Shown here: positions 1 to 12,346 of the stretch, in pieces | How positions within the stretch are numbered: the first letter of the stretch is position 1 | How the letters are laid out: each line of letters opens with the position of its first letter | Origin: Sycobia sp. Sy_11 | Taxonomy: Eukaryota; Arthropoda; Insecta; Hymenoptera; Epichrysomallidae | Assembly: GCA_018907035.1 (NCBI GenBank) | Contig: JACCIC010000037.1 | Coordinates: 1,667,501-1,731,500 of the forward strand | Direction of reading: 5' to 3' | DNA: 64,000 nt | Made by a program: the position numbers and the translations under genes | The notes under the pieces: generated by a model | What the model saw: the letters and a program-made list of their open reading frames with translations, nothing else | Database searches by the model: none | What the model was told of the DNA's origin: nothing

Positions 1-774
1 AGTTTATACGTGAGATAGTAACTAGATGGGGTGCATTTTTATGAATATTACGGGAGTTTTGTAATATCGGCTTTTTCGAGATTCCAAAAAAAATTCTATT
101 TTCTTTCACTATTTTCACTTTTTCACAGCCAGTGAAACGTTCCGTGACAAGAATCAAACAATAAACGGCTGATGGATTCGCGCATTGAGCGAGACTTTCA
201 TAGTTTCATTATTTATGTTTTCGCAATTTTGAAATCATTATTCCTCCTCGATTATCTCAACGTATTCTAATATTTCGCTCGCATACAAAGAAAGTCCACC
301 CCTTAAGTGTTCTTTGCTACGAGTTCTACGCTATAAGACTAAATTCCCCTGTTTTTTTTTTTAATTCCTTGAAGTAATGTGTTATTCTTACACGAAAGTA
401 GACAATGCATTTGATTTTTTACTACGGTTGATCCTAGCAGCGATTCCTGTATTCTACCGGCTTCAGAGTTCTCTTTCAAAGGAAAAGTCTTTGGACATTG
501 TCTGTGTGCTCCAGAAACATGAATCTTACTGAGCCAAGTTTACTGGCTTACATTAATAACTACTGCAAGCAGATAGTTATTAATGTAACAATTATTGTTT
601 GCTAACAATTTTAAATATTTTTGTATCTATAAATATATAAAAACGAAGCAATATTTACAAAAACGATAAATTGTAATGATCCCATTTTAATTTCTAAATC
701 TATACAATTTTATGCATGCACATATTGCAATTCTATTTTTATATATAAATATATATTTTCCCAATCGCTTCCAG
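1..774. other. Upstream intron of the KIAA0513-like gene
   Basis: AT-rich sequence before the first recognisable exon. It ends in a pyrimidine-rich tract and a CAG acceptor at 772-774. The first exon seen starts in mid-protein, so this stretch is most simply an intron. I saw no convincing upstream exon in it. Confidence 0.55.
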
Positions 775-935
775 GTTCATCTACGTCCATACAATCTTGG
801 GCTTCCAGTTTATCCGCAGACAGCCAGTCCGAAGAGGCTGCCGTCGAGTTTATGAAAATTTTCGTGCCTATGATGTTTGAAAGCCCATGCACAATTGATC
901 AGAAGCAAAAAGCCAATTTTAGTCAAATGCTCTTT
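775..935 (+). CDS. KIAA0513-like protein, internal exon (first in window)
   Basis: The acceptor ends at 774 and a GTAAGT donor follows 935. The exon gives two bases of a split codon and then 53 codons. It encodes a Ser-rich stretch (SSTSIQSWASSLSADSQSEE) followed by EFMKIFVPMMFESP, then Gln/Lys-rich residues ending FSQMLF. Human KIAA0513 likewise has a Ser-rich N-terminal part leading into a conserved helical domain with an FM-x-x-YVEKIF-like start, and I assign the exon on that basis. KIAA0513 is a poorly characterised, mainly neuronal cytoplasmic protein of no known enzymatic activity; I claim no function. The N-terminus lies left of the window. Confidence 0.8.
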
Positions 936-965
936 GTAAGTCAAGTTGTTGATAAACTGTGTATA

Positions 966-968
<3 letters not shown>

Positions 969-1006
<38 letters not shown>
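969..1006. repeat. (AT)n microsatellite in a KIAA0513-like intron
   Basis: Pure AT dinucleotides starting about 33 bases after the donor at 936. Confidence 0.95.
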
Positions 1007-1008
<2 letters not shown>

Positions 1009-1139
1009 CGTGATTTATTATGGACGTTCTTCCTTATGTATTTTGAACCAAATACGAAAAATAAACATAGATAAATAAATGCTTTCGGAGAAGTAAAAAT
1101 CGCTCGATTCATCTAATTTCCTTTTATTTTCCCCCTCAG

Positions 1140-1326
1140 ACTGAAGCTGGCCGAATATGGTTCGCAAGGGTCGTGAACGCCAGGAGGGCGCGACCCTGCG
1201 TGAGCGAGGACTCGTTCTATTCCTTGGCCCAGTACTTTGCCCTGGCCTTGTTCGAGTGCCTCGAGGCGGACGACTTCGCGCCGGCGAAAAGTCTTATGAA
1301 TATGTGTTTCACATTTTATCACGAAG
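1140..1326 (+). CDS. KIAA0513-like protein, second exon in window
   Basis: A long pyrimidine tract and CAG precede 1140, and the donor GTAAAT follows 1326. Entry is phase 0 and exit leaves one base. It encodes [20 protein letters not shown], then [20 protein letters not shown], then [19 protein letters not shown]. The vertebrate family has the pattern WFA-x-YV-x-AQR, C-V, FY-x-L-x-Q-x-FA-x-x-LFEC, and DDF-x-PAK-x-LM-x-MCFTYYH, which this matches closely. This is the best-conserved block of the protein and the strongest evidence for the gene identity. Confidence 0.9.
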
Positions 1327-1936
1327 GTAAATACATACATATAATGATTAACTAATTCAAATTATTCAAGATGTCGTTTAGAAGCGTACATTTAGCTTCA
1401 GTTTTTGCCGTATATGTAATTGCTTTTTAATGCGAAGTAATGTTATTATTTAAATACCTACAGAATAAATAATAAATAAAGTTGGACAAATAAAAAATTT
1501 CCATAAAATAGTGTTGTTATTTTTATAACTTATATATTATATAAATAAAAAACATATCTGCAACGACTCCACGAATAATTTTAGAATACAAAATTAAATC
1601 CATTTTAAAAATATTTTAATTTTGAAAAGTATAAATTAGTAATATAGTCATTCGAATCATAATATATTATGTAAATTTGAATATCAGGGATTCGTTTTGA
1701 AAATTGGAAAAAAAATTAAATTAGATTTTTAGAATTAAATTGTTTTTTCATATTACTCTATTCTTAAAATTATATATTCTATTTTATATTCTCAATATAA
1801 AAATATCCTTATCAATGAGTACATTTGAAATTCAAATCGACAAATAATGCAAAAATAATCTTGTTAACCAAGGTACTTAAATATTAAAATGCCAATGTTG
1901 AATTACAAATTTTTATTTCATTCTTTTATTTTCCAG

Positions 1937-2159
1937 TGGAAGTGCCGGGAGTCGAGCCCTACCGTGAATATTTATATACAAACCTGAGGGTCCAACCGAT
2001 ATGGACGTCTATGCGCTTCTGGACCGCGGCTTTCTTCGACGCGGTCCAATGCGAGAGAGCTGCCAAACCTGTGCCTCCAAGACCCAAGACCGTCGATCAA
2101 GAGGTCGCCGCTGCCGAAGACCGACGGTTCCATGCCAACATTGTCTTTGGACAATTGGG
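1937..2159 (+). CDS. KIAA0513-like protein, third exon in window
   Basis: The acceptor TTTTCCAG ends at 1936. The exon completes a split Val codon, runs 73 codons and leaves two bases before the GTAAGT donor at 2160. It encodes EPYREYLYTNLRVQPIWTSM, RFWTAAFFDAVQCER and FHANIVFGQLG. Family counterparts are YLYTHLKQQPIW, RFWNAAFFDAVHCER and FNENITFGQLG. Between the conserved MCFT-x-YH block and this one the insect protein has only about ten residues, whereas as I remember it the human protein carries a long charged linker there. Confidence 0.9.
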
Positions 2160-2263
2160 GTAAGTATAACGCATTAATTATTTTTTTCAGCAGAATTTTT
2201 TTACGCAATGAATTACCATTTTCCTGTGTGGACTAGTTTACTAATGTAGCTTTTCAATCGTAG

Positions 2264-2358
2264 CACCTTCACCTGTAACATGCACGCGTTTGGATTACCG
2301 CGGAATCTTTGCCTTGAATTCTTGAGAAAGCAGTGTATCATCGCTAATTTAACGCCAG
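2264..2358 (+). CDS. KIAA0513-like protein, fourth exon in window
   Basis: The acceptor TCGTAG ends at 2263 and the donor GTATCT begins at 2359. One base completes a Gly codon, 31 codons follow, and one base is left. It encodes TFTCNMHAFGLPRNLCLEF and then LRKQCIIANLTP, matching the family pattern TFT-x-NM-x-AFGL-x-x-x-LC-x-x-FL-x-KQ-x-VI-x-NL. Phase agrees with both neighbouring exons. Confidence 0.88.
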
Positions 2359-3079
2359 GTATCTTTTGTGAAATTCTATTTGTATACATGGGAATGTGGT
2401 TGGAAACTTTTATTCTTATTTTTTTACTCTTTTTATCAAGCAAAATTGAATTAGTGAACGAATTAAAATCCTCTATTTTAATTGTTTCGTATAATTTTTG
2501 ATACTAAGACCGCGGATTAAGGATTAATACAATTTAATGGCCAATTCGATTATTGCAAATGGAAGTCGTGCATTCGATCTTGTACATCGAAAGGGAGCAA
2601 ATTTTCACGGTTATGTATGACCTTCACCTAAAGTCATGATCAAAGTCACAGTGAAGATCTACACCAATCATTACATACGTACAGTACAAATACTTGCAAA
2701 CTGCAAAAAATTAATGTTAAATAAAAAATGTTCATGATTGGAAGGGATCCAAGTATTGGCGACGTTCACAATGGCCTCGACCTCCTTCTGTTTTTGAGGT
2801 CAAAAGCAAAAACTTTCATTTGAAAATCGAATTGAATTTCAAATAATCTTAATTGTTAAAGTCAAGGTCATGACCGGGCTAATTATAAGTTGATCGCTTT
2901 AAAATCCTATAATATTGATATTTAAAGTTACTTTAGATCTCTAACATTTCATAATATTTGGATTCTTTAAAGTAAAATATTATGTACACAATTATTCTTT
3001 ACAACTGTATCAAGCTTTCTTAACGCTATAGGATTAAGGTTGTAAAAACTTTAAATAATCATTATATAATTCACTTTAG
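2359..3079 (+). other. Intron of the KIAA0513-like gene with nuclear-receptor-like half-sites
   Basis: A 721-base intron. It contains TGACCT at 2618-2623, AGGTCA at 2797-2802, and TCAAGGTCA at 2862-2870, whose 3' part forms AGGTCATGACC (2865-2875), a nearly perfect palindrome. These match the core recognised by nuclear receptors such as FTZ-F1 and ERR. Whether they act is not shown by the sequence. Confidence 0.4.
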
Positions 3080-3147
3080 ATCAACAAAAGATGCTGAGAG
3101 AAAATATAGAAAGAATGTACGACGACACCGAACCATGGCGATCGTGA
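3080..3147 (+). CDS. KIAA0513-like protein, terminal coding exon
   Basis: The acceptor TTCACTTTAG ends at 3079. Two bases complete an Asp codon. The exon then encodes QQKMLRENIERMYDDTEPWR, Ser and a TGA at 3145-3147. It matches the acidic, helical C-terminus of the family (EEQYKLLSDHIEQM in human), with a short DDTEPWRS extension. All five exons join in phase, giving about 211 residues in the window. Confidence 0.85.
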
Positions 3148-3383
3148 GGTGCAGAGGGAAATTGGTAATATTGAAATTAGCAAAAGAAAAACTTCCATTA
3201 ATCTGGGGGCTAGTGAAAACCAACTTCAATTTCGAAGCTTCATAGGTGCCGCAGTCCTTTGCGATGATGATACCGGCTTGTAAAGCTTACTATGGATTGC
3301 AACGATGAATCGAACCTACATAAAAGAGATTGTGCCACTACGGGCAACTTCGTGCACATTCTGTGACTCTAATGGTGCTAAGA

Positions 3384-3385
<2 letters not shown>

Positions 3386-3426
<41 letters not shown>

Positions 3427-3458
3427 CATGTCTGTGTGTGTGTGTGTGTGTGTGTGTG
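3386..3458. repeat. Compound (TA)n-(TG)n microsatellite
   Basis: TA at 3386-3422, spacer with TACATACATG, TG at 3433-3458. Confidence 0.95.
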
Positions 3459-3712
3459 CGTATGTGCCGAGTTAGCGCGGAACTGGCGAAACATATATAG
3501 GAATCAATTATTATATTATATTATTGTTATTCGCGTTCACAAGGACCAGCACGTAATGAAAGAATTTGATACGCGATAAATTCTTGGGTGTATATATTTT
3601 TTAATTAAGTATACTGACCGCGCGATTTTAAAGATGTCCTGTCGACTTGCAAACTTCGGCTCGTAACGAACGAGCAATATCAGTGCTATATATACATCTA
3701 CATGTATACATC

Positions 3713-3715
<3 letters not shown>

Positions 3716-3761
<46 letters not shown>
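3716..3761. repeat. (TA)n microsatellite
   Basis: Pure TA dinucleotides. Confidence 0.95.
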
Positions 3762-3765
<4 letters not shown>

Positions 3766-4699
3766 TCTACAAATATTGTGCGAAATGCGGGAATATGTTG
3801 GCCAGAAGTATTACTTAATATATTAAAATTCTTCGATACTTTCTTAAATTCTTAGATACTATTATGATAAACTCAATACACATTTGTGTCTTCGTCATGA
3901 TATTTGATCATATATTTGATAATATATGATCTATATTTCTTATTAACATACATACCTGTAAACAATGTTCGCTTACAGTGAAAGCTTTGGTCGAATTCTT
4001 AGAATATGAAGATTTGAAGAGATCCAAACTAATGTATTGACGTTGTCAATAATTGTTAGGATTTTTTTATACAAAACAAAAAGGACACTACTCTTGTACT
4101 TCACTAGCGTACTCTTTGTAGATTATCCAATTATTGTTAAACATTAAACGATTTTTATTTTAATCACAAATCTGTTTGAGACTATAATTATTTAAACCAA
4201 TAAACTACAATACGTACCAAAATATTAATAATAGTTATAATATATATTACTTGTATGAGTTTGCTCCAATTTAGTATAAGAGAGATATAGCTGCATAGGA
4301 TGAATTGGTAAAGAAAGTACAAAACATTTAAATTTTACATACCGTTTATTAATCATAATTTACTCAGAAAAATCGGGCCCCAACCAGTGAGCCACATCTT
4401 TTTTTTCTTTCTTTTTATTAAACATATTTGATCAATGAACATCACATATTGTTAATTTTTTTTAAGTCAACATACTGATTTCACGTGTTATCATTTGCTC
4501 TCTATGTGAAATGTGACGCAAAGACCGTTAAAAGTATTCAAATCCCATTGCTTTATAACAAAGAGAAGAAAAATAGAAAATAACGAACGACTAAAATAGT
4601 GGTGTATACGATTCACATAAAAAAATTGCTCCATTGGTCGAAAGGTATTATAAAAGAAAAAATGCGTATAACATTCGTCGTTGTCGTCGTCATCATCGT

Positions 4700-4711
4700 T
4701 TCTCTCTCTCT

Positions 4712-4758
<47 letters not shown>
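4700..4758. repeat. (CT)n microsatellite
   Basis: CT repeats with two CCCT interruptions. Confidence 0.95.
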
Positions 4759-4761
<3 letters not shown>

Positions 4762-6096
4762 CTTTCGGACTATGCGTCACAAAGTACATCTATATTAGAC
4801 GCGTTGCCGCGCGCTTTACGTCCTTGATTTATCTTTATATGTTTGTGTTAATCTGCATACTTGATCGACATTCAGCACATCCATTCGATACAACAGTTTA
4901 CAGAATAAAAAAAAACATTTAAAAACTGAAATATAACGCAATCTCGCAACAACAACTTTCTTTACTTTTGTTTTTTTTTGTATTCATAAACTCTCGTACA
5001 TATTATTGTAATATACTTGCAGAGTTAAAAGGGAAGAGAAAATAATAATAATAATACTAATAATAATTTTATCCTTCGCACTCAGCGACTTTGATATACG
5101 TATATAATTCCAACCACGCTGCGCGCGCGCGTCAATTCACGTGAGTATTCTATATAAAAGAATGGCGAAAGGGAAAAGTTAATCTTACGATGAAATTCGG
5201 TTATAATGCGGATTGTGTATGCTTTAGTTTTTCAATAAATACACGTAAAAAGAAAACAGGCTTACGATCGTGACGTGGCCAAAAAGCAGCTGGTTCATGT
5301 TCTTCTTAGTGTACTTCGTAAGTTCGTTTCGAATTGAGCTTTCATAACAATAAAAATATACAGAAAGTTCGAAGGTGATTTTTCTTCCTTATACGTTCTG
5401 ACTCTCACTGTTGCGCTTTTCCACATATATACATATAAATAAAAATTTGAGAAAATAATTTTCTCCTCCAATTTTACTTTCGCAATTCGTTAATATTATC
5501 GTCGTTAAACACACAGCAATATTTGCAAGACGTTCACCGAGCTCAAACTCACCGACCACCGTTCCGCATAAGAGCTGCGTAATTTAAAATTTTGTCCTAA
5601 TTATAAAATGAATCGTTAGAGTCAAAAGAATGAAAATTATATGAATTTTTCATGCTTTCTTCGTATCAAATTTCATAAAAGAAGGCCCAATTTGTGAGAT
5701 TTCTAGTCGCCGACTCATCTTGATTAATTATCCAATTTTCGATTTCGACAAAGCAAAGGGAACCATGAATAAACACAGGGCGCATAAGGATGATGTATAA
5801 TTTTCAAAATATTAACCATTTTCTGCCAGTTTCTACGAATAAGGAAGTGAAGAGCATAAGAACTGTGGGAAAGAATGAAAATTGTAAAATCCATATCACA
5901 TCCACTGGTATTCTCTTCTATATTAAATATTCGTTGTTCCGAAGTCCGCGTATATAATGTGGCTCGCATGCGAGCACGAAGACGGAAAAAAGGAAGGGGG
6001 TTGTAGTAAGGAAGGTATAAGAGTGGGACGTACTATATATAATAGAGCAAGTACAGAAAGAGATTATACGCATCGCCGCCGTGAACACGCGGTCAC

Positions 6097-6100
<4 letters not shown>

Positions 6101-6165
<65 letters not shown>

Positions 6166-6376
6166 TCGGATTGGGCGAAACGCAGCGGCGAGAGCCGTTG
6201 GCCTTCTCGAGCCGACGCTTATGCTTTCAAATTAATTTCTCAATTACTTTTTGATTCTCCATTATGCTCTCCCTCGTTTCCGAACACTTTTACGAACGCT
6301 CTGTTTTCTTTATGCGAATTCTTTTACACGCGAATGATCCGCGATACGTAGTCGTTTGCCTAACAATCTCTACATG

Positions 6377-6432
<56 letters not shown>
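6101..6432. repeat. Two (AT)n tracts flanking a GC-richer spacer
   Basis: AT at 6101-6163 and TA at 6383-6432, with about 220 bases of mixed sequence between. Confidence 0.95.
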
Positions 6433-6433
<1 letters not shown>

Positions 6434-6574
6434 GAGCATGCGGCTGGGAAAGAGGGCGCAGGGATGGTACATCGGTTTTCTTATTTATTAGGAATAATAT
6501 AATCGTTGAGAGACTGATTCAGTATCTTCAAACAACTTCAGTAAAAATATCGCGATGTATACATACATAAACAC

Positions 6575-6575
<1 letters not shown>

Positions 6576-6648
<73 letters not shown>

Positions 6649-6665
6649 ACGCACGCACGCACGCA

Positions 6666-6713
<48 letters not shown>
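6576..6713. repeat. Compound (CA)n-(CGCA)n-(AT)n microsatellite
   Basis: CA with CGCA units at 6576-6668 running directly into AT at 6669-6713, about 138 bases in all. Confidence 0.95.
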
Positions 6714-6715
<2 letters not shown>

Positions 6716-6996
6716 TGTACATAGCCCTGCGCCGTTCAGTCCACCGCTCGTAGGAAGATATATTGAACCATCTTTCTTTTTCTTTCTTTCCTATAATATC
6801 ATACTTTATGTAATGGCCCACCACTTAATTCGTTTACATTATAATTATTCTCTGAAACGCCAACCGTCTCGCTCGTCGCGTCTCTGATAAGAGTGCTATA
6901 TATACGAAATGATCGTTTACAATATCGTAATGTATATATATAATATTTATATGTATAATATTCTACATTATAATTCTAGGTTCAAAAAATAATATT

Positions 6997-6999
<3 letters not shown>

Positions 7000-7057
<58 letters not shown>
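7000..7057. repeat. (TA)n microsatellite
   Basis: TA dinucleotides with one interruption. Confidence 0.95.
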
Positions 7058-7060
<3 letters not shown>

Positions 7061-7960
7061 TTTATATATAATGTGTTTAGATGTTGTTGTTCGTGTTCTC
7101 GCCTGTAAATACGTGTTTTACTTGTATATTATCGACTTTTTTTATTATTATTTCAATATTCCTTTTTATTTCCTTATATTCGCTCCGTTTTATTCGCAAT
7201 ACTCCTCATACTCGGCGACTGGTTTTTATCCAACAACTGGATTTCGAGAGTCCCCCTAGAATATATCTTGTTATTACAGTTTTATATTTAAACATTCGTC
7301 GAAGGCGGAGAAAAGACTCTTTCGCCCACTCTCTCCTGTATTAATTAAGTCGTCTCGCGAGCGATTATCATTCGCGTATATTTATATATGAATAATATTA
7401 TTATTGCATCCCTCGATTGTTCTCTAGACCTCTTCCTTACATATAGAAGTAATACAGATCCGCCTTCGACGAATACGCACGCTTACACAGTTAGCGAAAT
7501 AACGTCGCCAATTATTATATAGACAATTACATATTCCGTCGTGTAAACGTAAGTTTAGATGTAAAACCGCTAGGCGCTTCTTTTCTCTTTAATTTGCATA
7601 ACAACCATTTTTTTTATTTGTTTTCACTATATATATCACAAACCTCCGGCGATTTATTTTAGCCTCGCAAGCTCGACTTTAAATTATCCTCGTATCTTAT
7701 ATAAATAAAAAAAATTGATGAATTTTTTCCTTCTCTTTATTTTTTAATTATATACTTCATTCACTGCGATTACTTTACTATATAGAACTCCTCCTTAACG
7801 ATTTTAAAGCGTACATGTATTTAATACAAGAGCCTTACCGCGAGCATTTACAATAACAAAGTTTAGGCCTTAGAATTTAATTTTAGACACAAACACACCA
7901 GTGAGCTATTTTGTGTTGAAAATTGTATAAAAATAAATCATATACAAAGGTGTATTATTA

Positions 7961-7961
7961 T

Positions 7962-8027
<66 letters not shown>
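7961..8027. repeat. (TA)n microsatellite
   Basis: TA dinucleotides interrupted once by TG. Confidence 0.95.
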
Positions 8028-8032
<5 letters not shown>

Positions 8033-8458
8033 TAACAGTTAAAACTTGAAATTAAAAAATAATATTCTTATATACGCTCAGACATCATAACAAGGAAACA
8101 ATACAATCTTTAACAAAAAATAACAAATTGACTGAAAGATCAAACATACACTGAAAAGCATTTTAAATATCGACGCGTTTTTAAATTTATTTTTGCTTTC
8201 TTTTTATTCCCATAGGCTTCATATAATAGCTTGTCATATTTGTCACTATGTATAAAAGAGTTTGTTAAAGGCTCACGACTGTAATAAAGTCAGTCTTTTC
8301 GATAAAGTATGATTTGTTAAATTATATTTTCTTAAAAAATCAAGGATATTTTAAGGTCGAGCGCAAAGTTAACCACCGGGAAAAAATATAACGTAAGGGG
8401 TTATATATATACATGTGTTAAGAGTTACATCACTGTCGGTCGAACTGGCGATTCATCG

Positions 8459-8595
8459 GAGCTTCGCCGGCTGATCGTGTTCTCGTCTGTTCATTGACCC
8501 CCCCCCCCTTAAAACTCATTTTTATATTCAGCTGCGTGAAAAAAGTAGATAATATAGGTTTGTCAGGGTCGAGAAAGCATCAGCCCGCGAAGCTC
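8459..8595. other. Imperfect inverted repeat, potential RNA hairpin
   Basis: GAGCTTCGCCGGCTGAT begins at 8459, and the arm continues to TTCTCG at 8485. The reverse complement of 8570-8595 reads GAGCTTCGCGGGCTGAT and ends TTCTCG. The arms therefore pair over 9, 7 and 6 bases with one mismatch and a small internal bulge, around a loop of about 84 bases that includes a C9+ run. The arms are GC-rich in an AT-rich region. The arm length suggests a stable stem, but the loop is long for a typical microRNA precursor. Confidence 0.5.
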
Positions 8596-9414
8596 TTGTA
8601 AAAACTGCCATGTGCGATGCGCCGACGTAAGGTTAGTTCATTACTTATTTTTAAATGTCAAACTAGTAGTAGTTTCGCCTTAAACTCGCTTTTATTTATT
8701 TTTATATTATCTTAATGCATAAAAGTAATCGTAATTTTATGTGTAATATTATGAATTACTTAATTTTTTATTTTTTCCGATAGTTCTTCTTTTCCTTATC
8801 CTTAATTGTTCTATTTTTTTCATTTTGTATTCTTTTTCCAATATGTTTTTTCTCTATATTTTTTGCTTTTACAGAGTATGTTAACATTCGTGACGGCAGT
8901 TAGCCTAGGTTTTTAGGTTGTTTTTTTTATTACTAAAACGGTTGCGAAATTTTTTTTATCGTTTCATTATCCAACGTTTTTATTTAAGATCTTTTTTTTT
9001 TTTAATTTGAGAACTTGTAGTCAAGGGGAGGGGGTGAGATTCCGTCGCGATAATTAAGAAAGGGTTCTTAGTCATAGACTCGTTAGGTAATGAAATTGAC
9101 AAAAGCCTTAGAGGTAGAAAAGAAAAGTAATTTTTTGCAGTAGGACAAAAAGTGGCCTGGAGCTGCAGATGCAGATATACATAAACTAAAATAAAAATTA
9201 TGAAATATCTCTCGGCGTGGTATCGACTTTATGATAAAAAAGCAACACATAATAAAACTTGAACCGAGAATAAAAAATGTAATTCTTGAATTTTCGCTTT
9301 TTAAAATATCGCGGATAGAAAGCAAAGAAAGGATTTCTACAGTATATATGGTAGAAAAAAGTTTGAGAAACATGCACTACACACAGGTGCCGGTAAAATA
9401 AAAACGGATCGGAA

Positions 9415-9418
<4 letters not shown>

Positions 9419-9450
<32 letters not shown>
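9419..9450. repeat. (CA)n microsatellite
   Basis: Sixteen CA-type units. Confidence 0.95.
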
Positions 9451-9454
<4 letters not shown>

Positions 9455-9636
9455 AGGGACTCTCCAGAAGTGCATGGGCAGATATAGAACAGAATTACGC
9501 GATTTTTTTGTTCACACCACGTATGCAAGGATTTTTCTTTTAGCCAGGATAGAGAGAAAACACTATGCGAAACCTATAATACGGAGCGTTATATTGCCAG
9601 CGTAAAACATCAGCGTGCGCAAGTAGCGTATATATT

Positions 9637-9639
<3 letters not shown>

Positions 9640-9689
<50 letters not shown>

Positions 9690-9838
9690 AAGCGGGAGAG
9701 ATGGGCAGCCCTATATTATAGTAGGTATATTATACATATACAAACAACGACAGACAGATCGATTAGTTTTACCTGTAAGTTATACATACATACATACATA
9801 CACACGTATATACATACATACATATATATATACATATA

Positions 9839-9884
<46 letters not shown>
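9640..9884. repeat. (AT)n, (CATA)n and (TA)n cluster
   Basis: AT at 9640-9686, then TACA/CATA tetranucleotides and TA at 9781-9884. Confidence 0.9.
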
Positions 9885-9886
<2 letters not shown>

Positions 9887-11645
9887 AATACGAGTACATT
9901 TACTGATGTAGAATGTATATATTTTTTTATTTATTTTTTGTTTTTTAATTAATGTTAATTTTAATTAATTTTAACATATTGTTACGTACATATCTATTGA
10001 ACATTACCGGGAATTATTAAAAGCTTAGGAAGGTAAAGGGAATCTACAACGCGACTAATGAACTAGACACGTTTTGTATTGTTTATGATTATTTTTTATT
10101 TTAATCGATTTTTTTCGTTTTTTTTTTGTTAAATGTATTTTAAATATGCCATTGTTCTTGATGATCGAAGATTAATTATCGTATATTCGTGTAAGAGTAT
10201 AAATATGTATATGAATGTGCAAATATATGTGTGTATACGTATACGGGTAATTGTTTGATTCTGGGACGAGTATAAATGCGAGTTTCAAGATATTTATAAT
10301 ATACGTCGTTGAAGAAGTGCGCTAACTATCCGCTGCAGATTCCTTTTGTTCAGAGAGAAAGCGAAGTTTTTATACAGACGACAATATTATTATATAGGAG
10401 AATAATAGCACGTTAACCATCTACTTGTCTCTTCATTTAGTCCAGATAACTATGTTTAATAGGCTATCCTAATATATTTATTATATTTATATATATTAAA
10501 AGATACACCGTAATTAACTCATCGTCTCTTTCATCAAAAAGTAGAACATTGACATGCTTATATGATTATTATTTGTTTTATTATTTGACTTTTATCTATC
10601 TTTTTACCTCTAGCTTTTTCGTTCTTTAAAGTTTTCAATTCCGAAAGCGAAGCGATTTAAACAAACTGTTTTCTTGCCCGAGAGTGAATGATATCTATCG
10701 GCTACTTCTTTTGATTCTGATCTTTCATTCCTTTTTCGCCTAACTTTCGCACAGATATATCGATCATATCCAGCAAGAAGACTCGCTTCTGCTTCTGGTA
10801 TCACCGAAGCAGGACGTAAAGCTCATCGTGTCCTTTACTGTTTTCTAAATTATTGCAAGATTTTTTTCGCTCACTCTCTTAACTGTCTGTATTTTACCTA
10901 AAAATCTGTATCTAGAAAATGACAATATATCATGAGCTGATGCCGAATAAGAAACGTTGCGAGGGATGAGATTTCTGCATGACGGAAATGTAAGAATACT
11001 CCGCGTACTGTTGAACCTCTCCGTTCGCCTGATATGACAGCTTTTCGTCGTTTAAAAATCAAAATAAAACTGCACGAATAGGATAATCGAACGGCTTTTT
11101 TAATGACCAAGGATCTGCGGCCCGTTTTTCTTATATATTTTCAACTAAGTTTACACTTGCTATATCAATATTATCTTTTACCACTTATTAATAACTATTT
11201 TTATATTGTAGAATAACATCGAAAATATAGTTATATATAAATTTTTATTCCCATTTTTTTAGCACTAAGATTATTTTGTGAGGTGTTCGCTGGATATCTC
11301 TAGACGCATAATCGTAGAGATTTTGTTTTTGTGATTAGACGTAATTCTACGAACTAATAAAATTATACTTTATCATTTATTAATATAAGAACGTTTAAAA
11401 AAAATCTTTTTAATTTGTTCTAAACTTGTTTGTTTTCTCATTAGTTGGGCTTCCCCCCCCCCATTTTTCCAACGCCGTTTTCTTTTACGGACAAGAAGAT
11501 CCTTGGCACCCGGACGGTCTATGAGTTTGTTTATTAGTTCACTTTGCAGTTTCACATATTATTTCGCTAATTTAATTTTGCCAACGGAGAGGTCAGACAT
11601 GCGCGCGTTCCTTTTCCGAATAGCGGAATCATCCAATCGCACGCA

Positions 11646-11648
<3 letters not shown>

Positions 11649-11703
<55 letters not shown>
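11649..11703. repeat. (TA)n microsatellite
   Basis: Pure TA dinucleotides. Confidence 0.95.
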
Positions 11704-11706
<3 letters not shown>

Positions 11707-12298
11707 CTCGCGATTCCGCGATTGGTTAATAAAGTGCATTATTTATCGTCTTGGAATATTTGTTGTTTTATTCTGTCTCTACAAATGCGGTGCCAAGATT
11801 TTGCACAGTGCGTACAAAGAGGGAAGGGGGCTGTTTACCGATATCTATACATTCGAGTATATTATTTAGCAGAAAGGGAACGCACATCGATGCGGAAAAT
11901 CGCATACTTCAACCGAAGTTTGACAGGATAAAAAATAATTTTTGAAACATGAAATACAGACCCGAAACAATATATAAATATAACTTTATATTAGGAAGGT
12001 AAATTGCGCAGGTCGTGTCAAAAGATTCTTGGAAGTCGTTGTAGTTCAGAACGAAGCACCGCGACGGAGGAGACAGAGTCGGATTAGTATATATTACATG
12101 AAGGTAATCAAGAAAATACATCACGGCGCGCGGCAGTCTCGATTTTCCGCATCGGCACGCACGTTGGCCTTCGGTTCCGCGCGCGAAGCAACAGCAGCAG
12201 CGAGTATTTTACTTTCTTTTACTTTTCTCCACCTTATTACAGTTTGCAAGCCGGGCCAGTTCAAAGCCGTATACCGAAAAAAGTACAAGCGCGAGGAG

Positions 12299-12300
<2 letters not shown>

Positions 12301-12343
<43 letters not shown>
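12301..12343. repeat. (AT)n microsatellite inside a GC-richer island
   Basis: Pure AT dinucleotides between GC-richer flanks at 12.12-12.20 and 12.36-12.50 kb. Confidence 0.95.

Positions 12344-12346
<3 letters not shown>

Larger units (their letters stand above)
3148..8458. other. 3' UTR or intergenic, AT-rich, microsatellite-dense
   Basis: No coding exon was recognised. AATAAA hexamers on the + strand at 4199-4204 and 4904-4909 are possible poly(A) signals for the KIAA0513-like gene, but neither stands out in such AT-rich DNA. The open frames here run through (TA)n, (CA)n or (CT)n tracts and are not convincing genes. Confidence 0.4.

Noticed and set aside
6488..6887. Open frames of Cys-Val and Thr-His repeats
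   Set aside because: They translate the (CA)n and (AT)n microsatellites on either strand.
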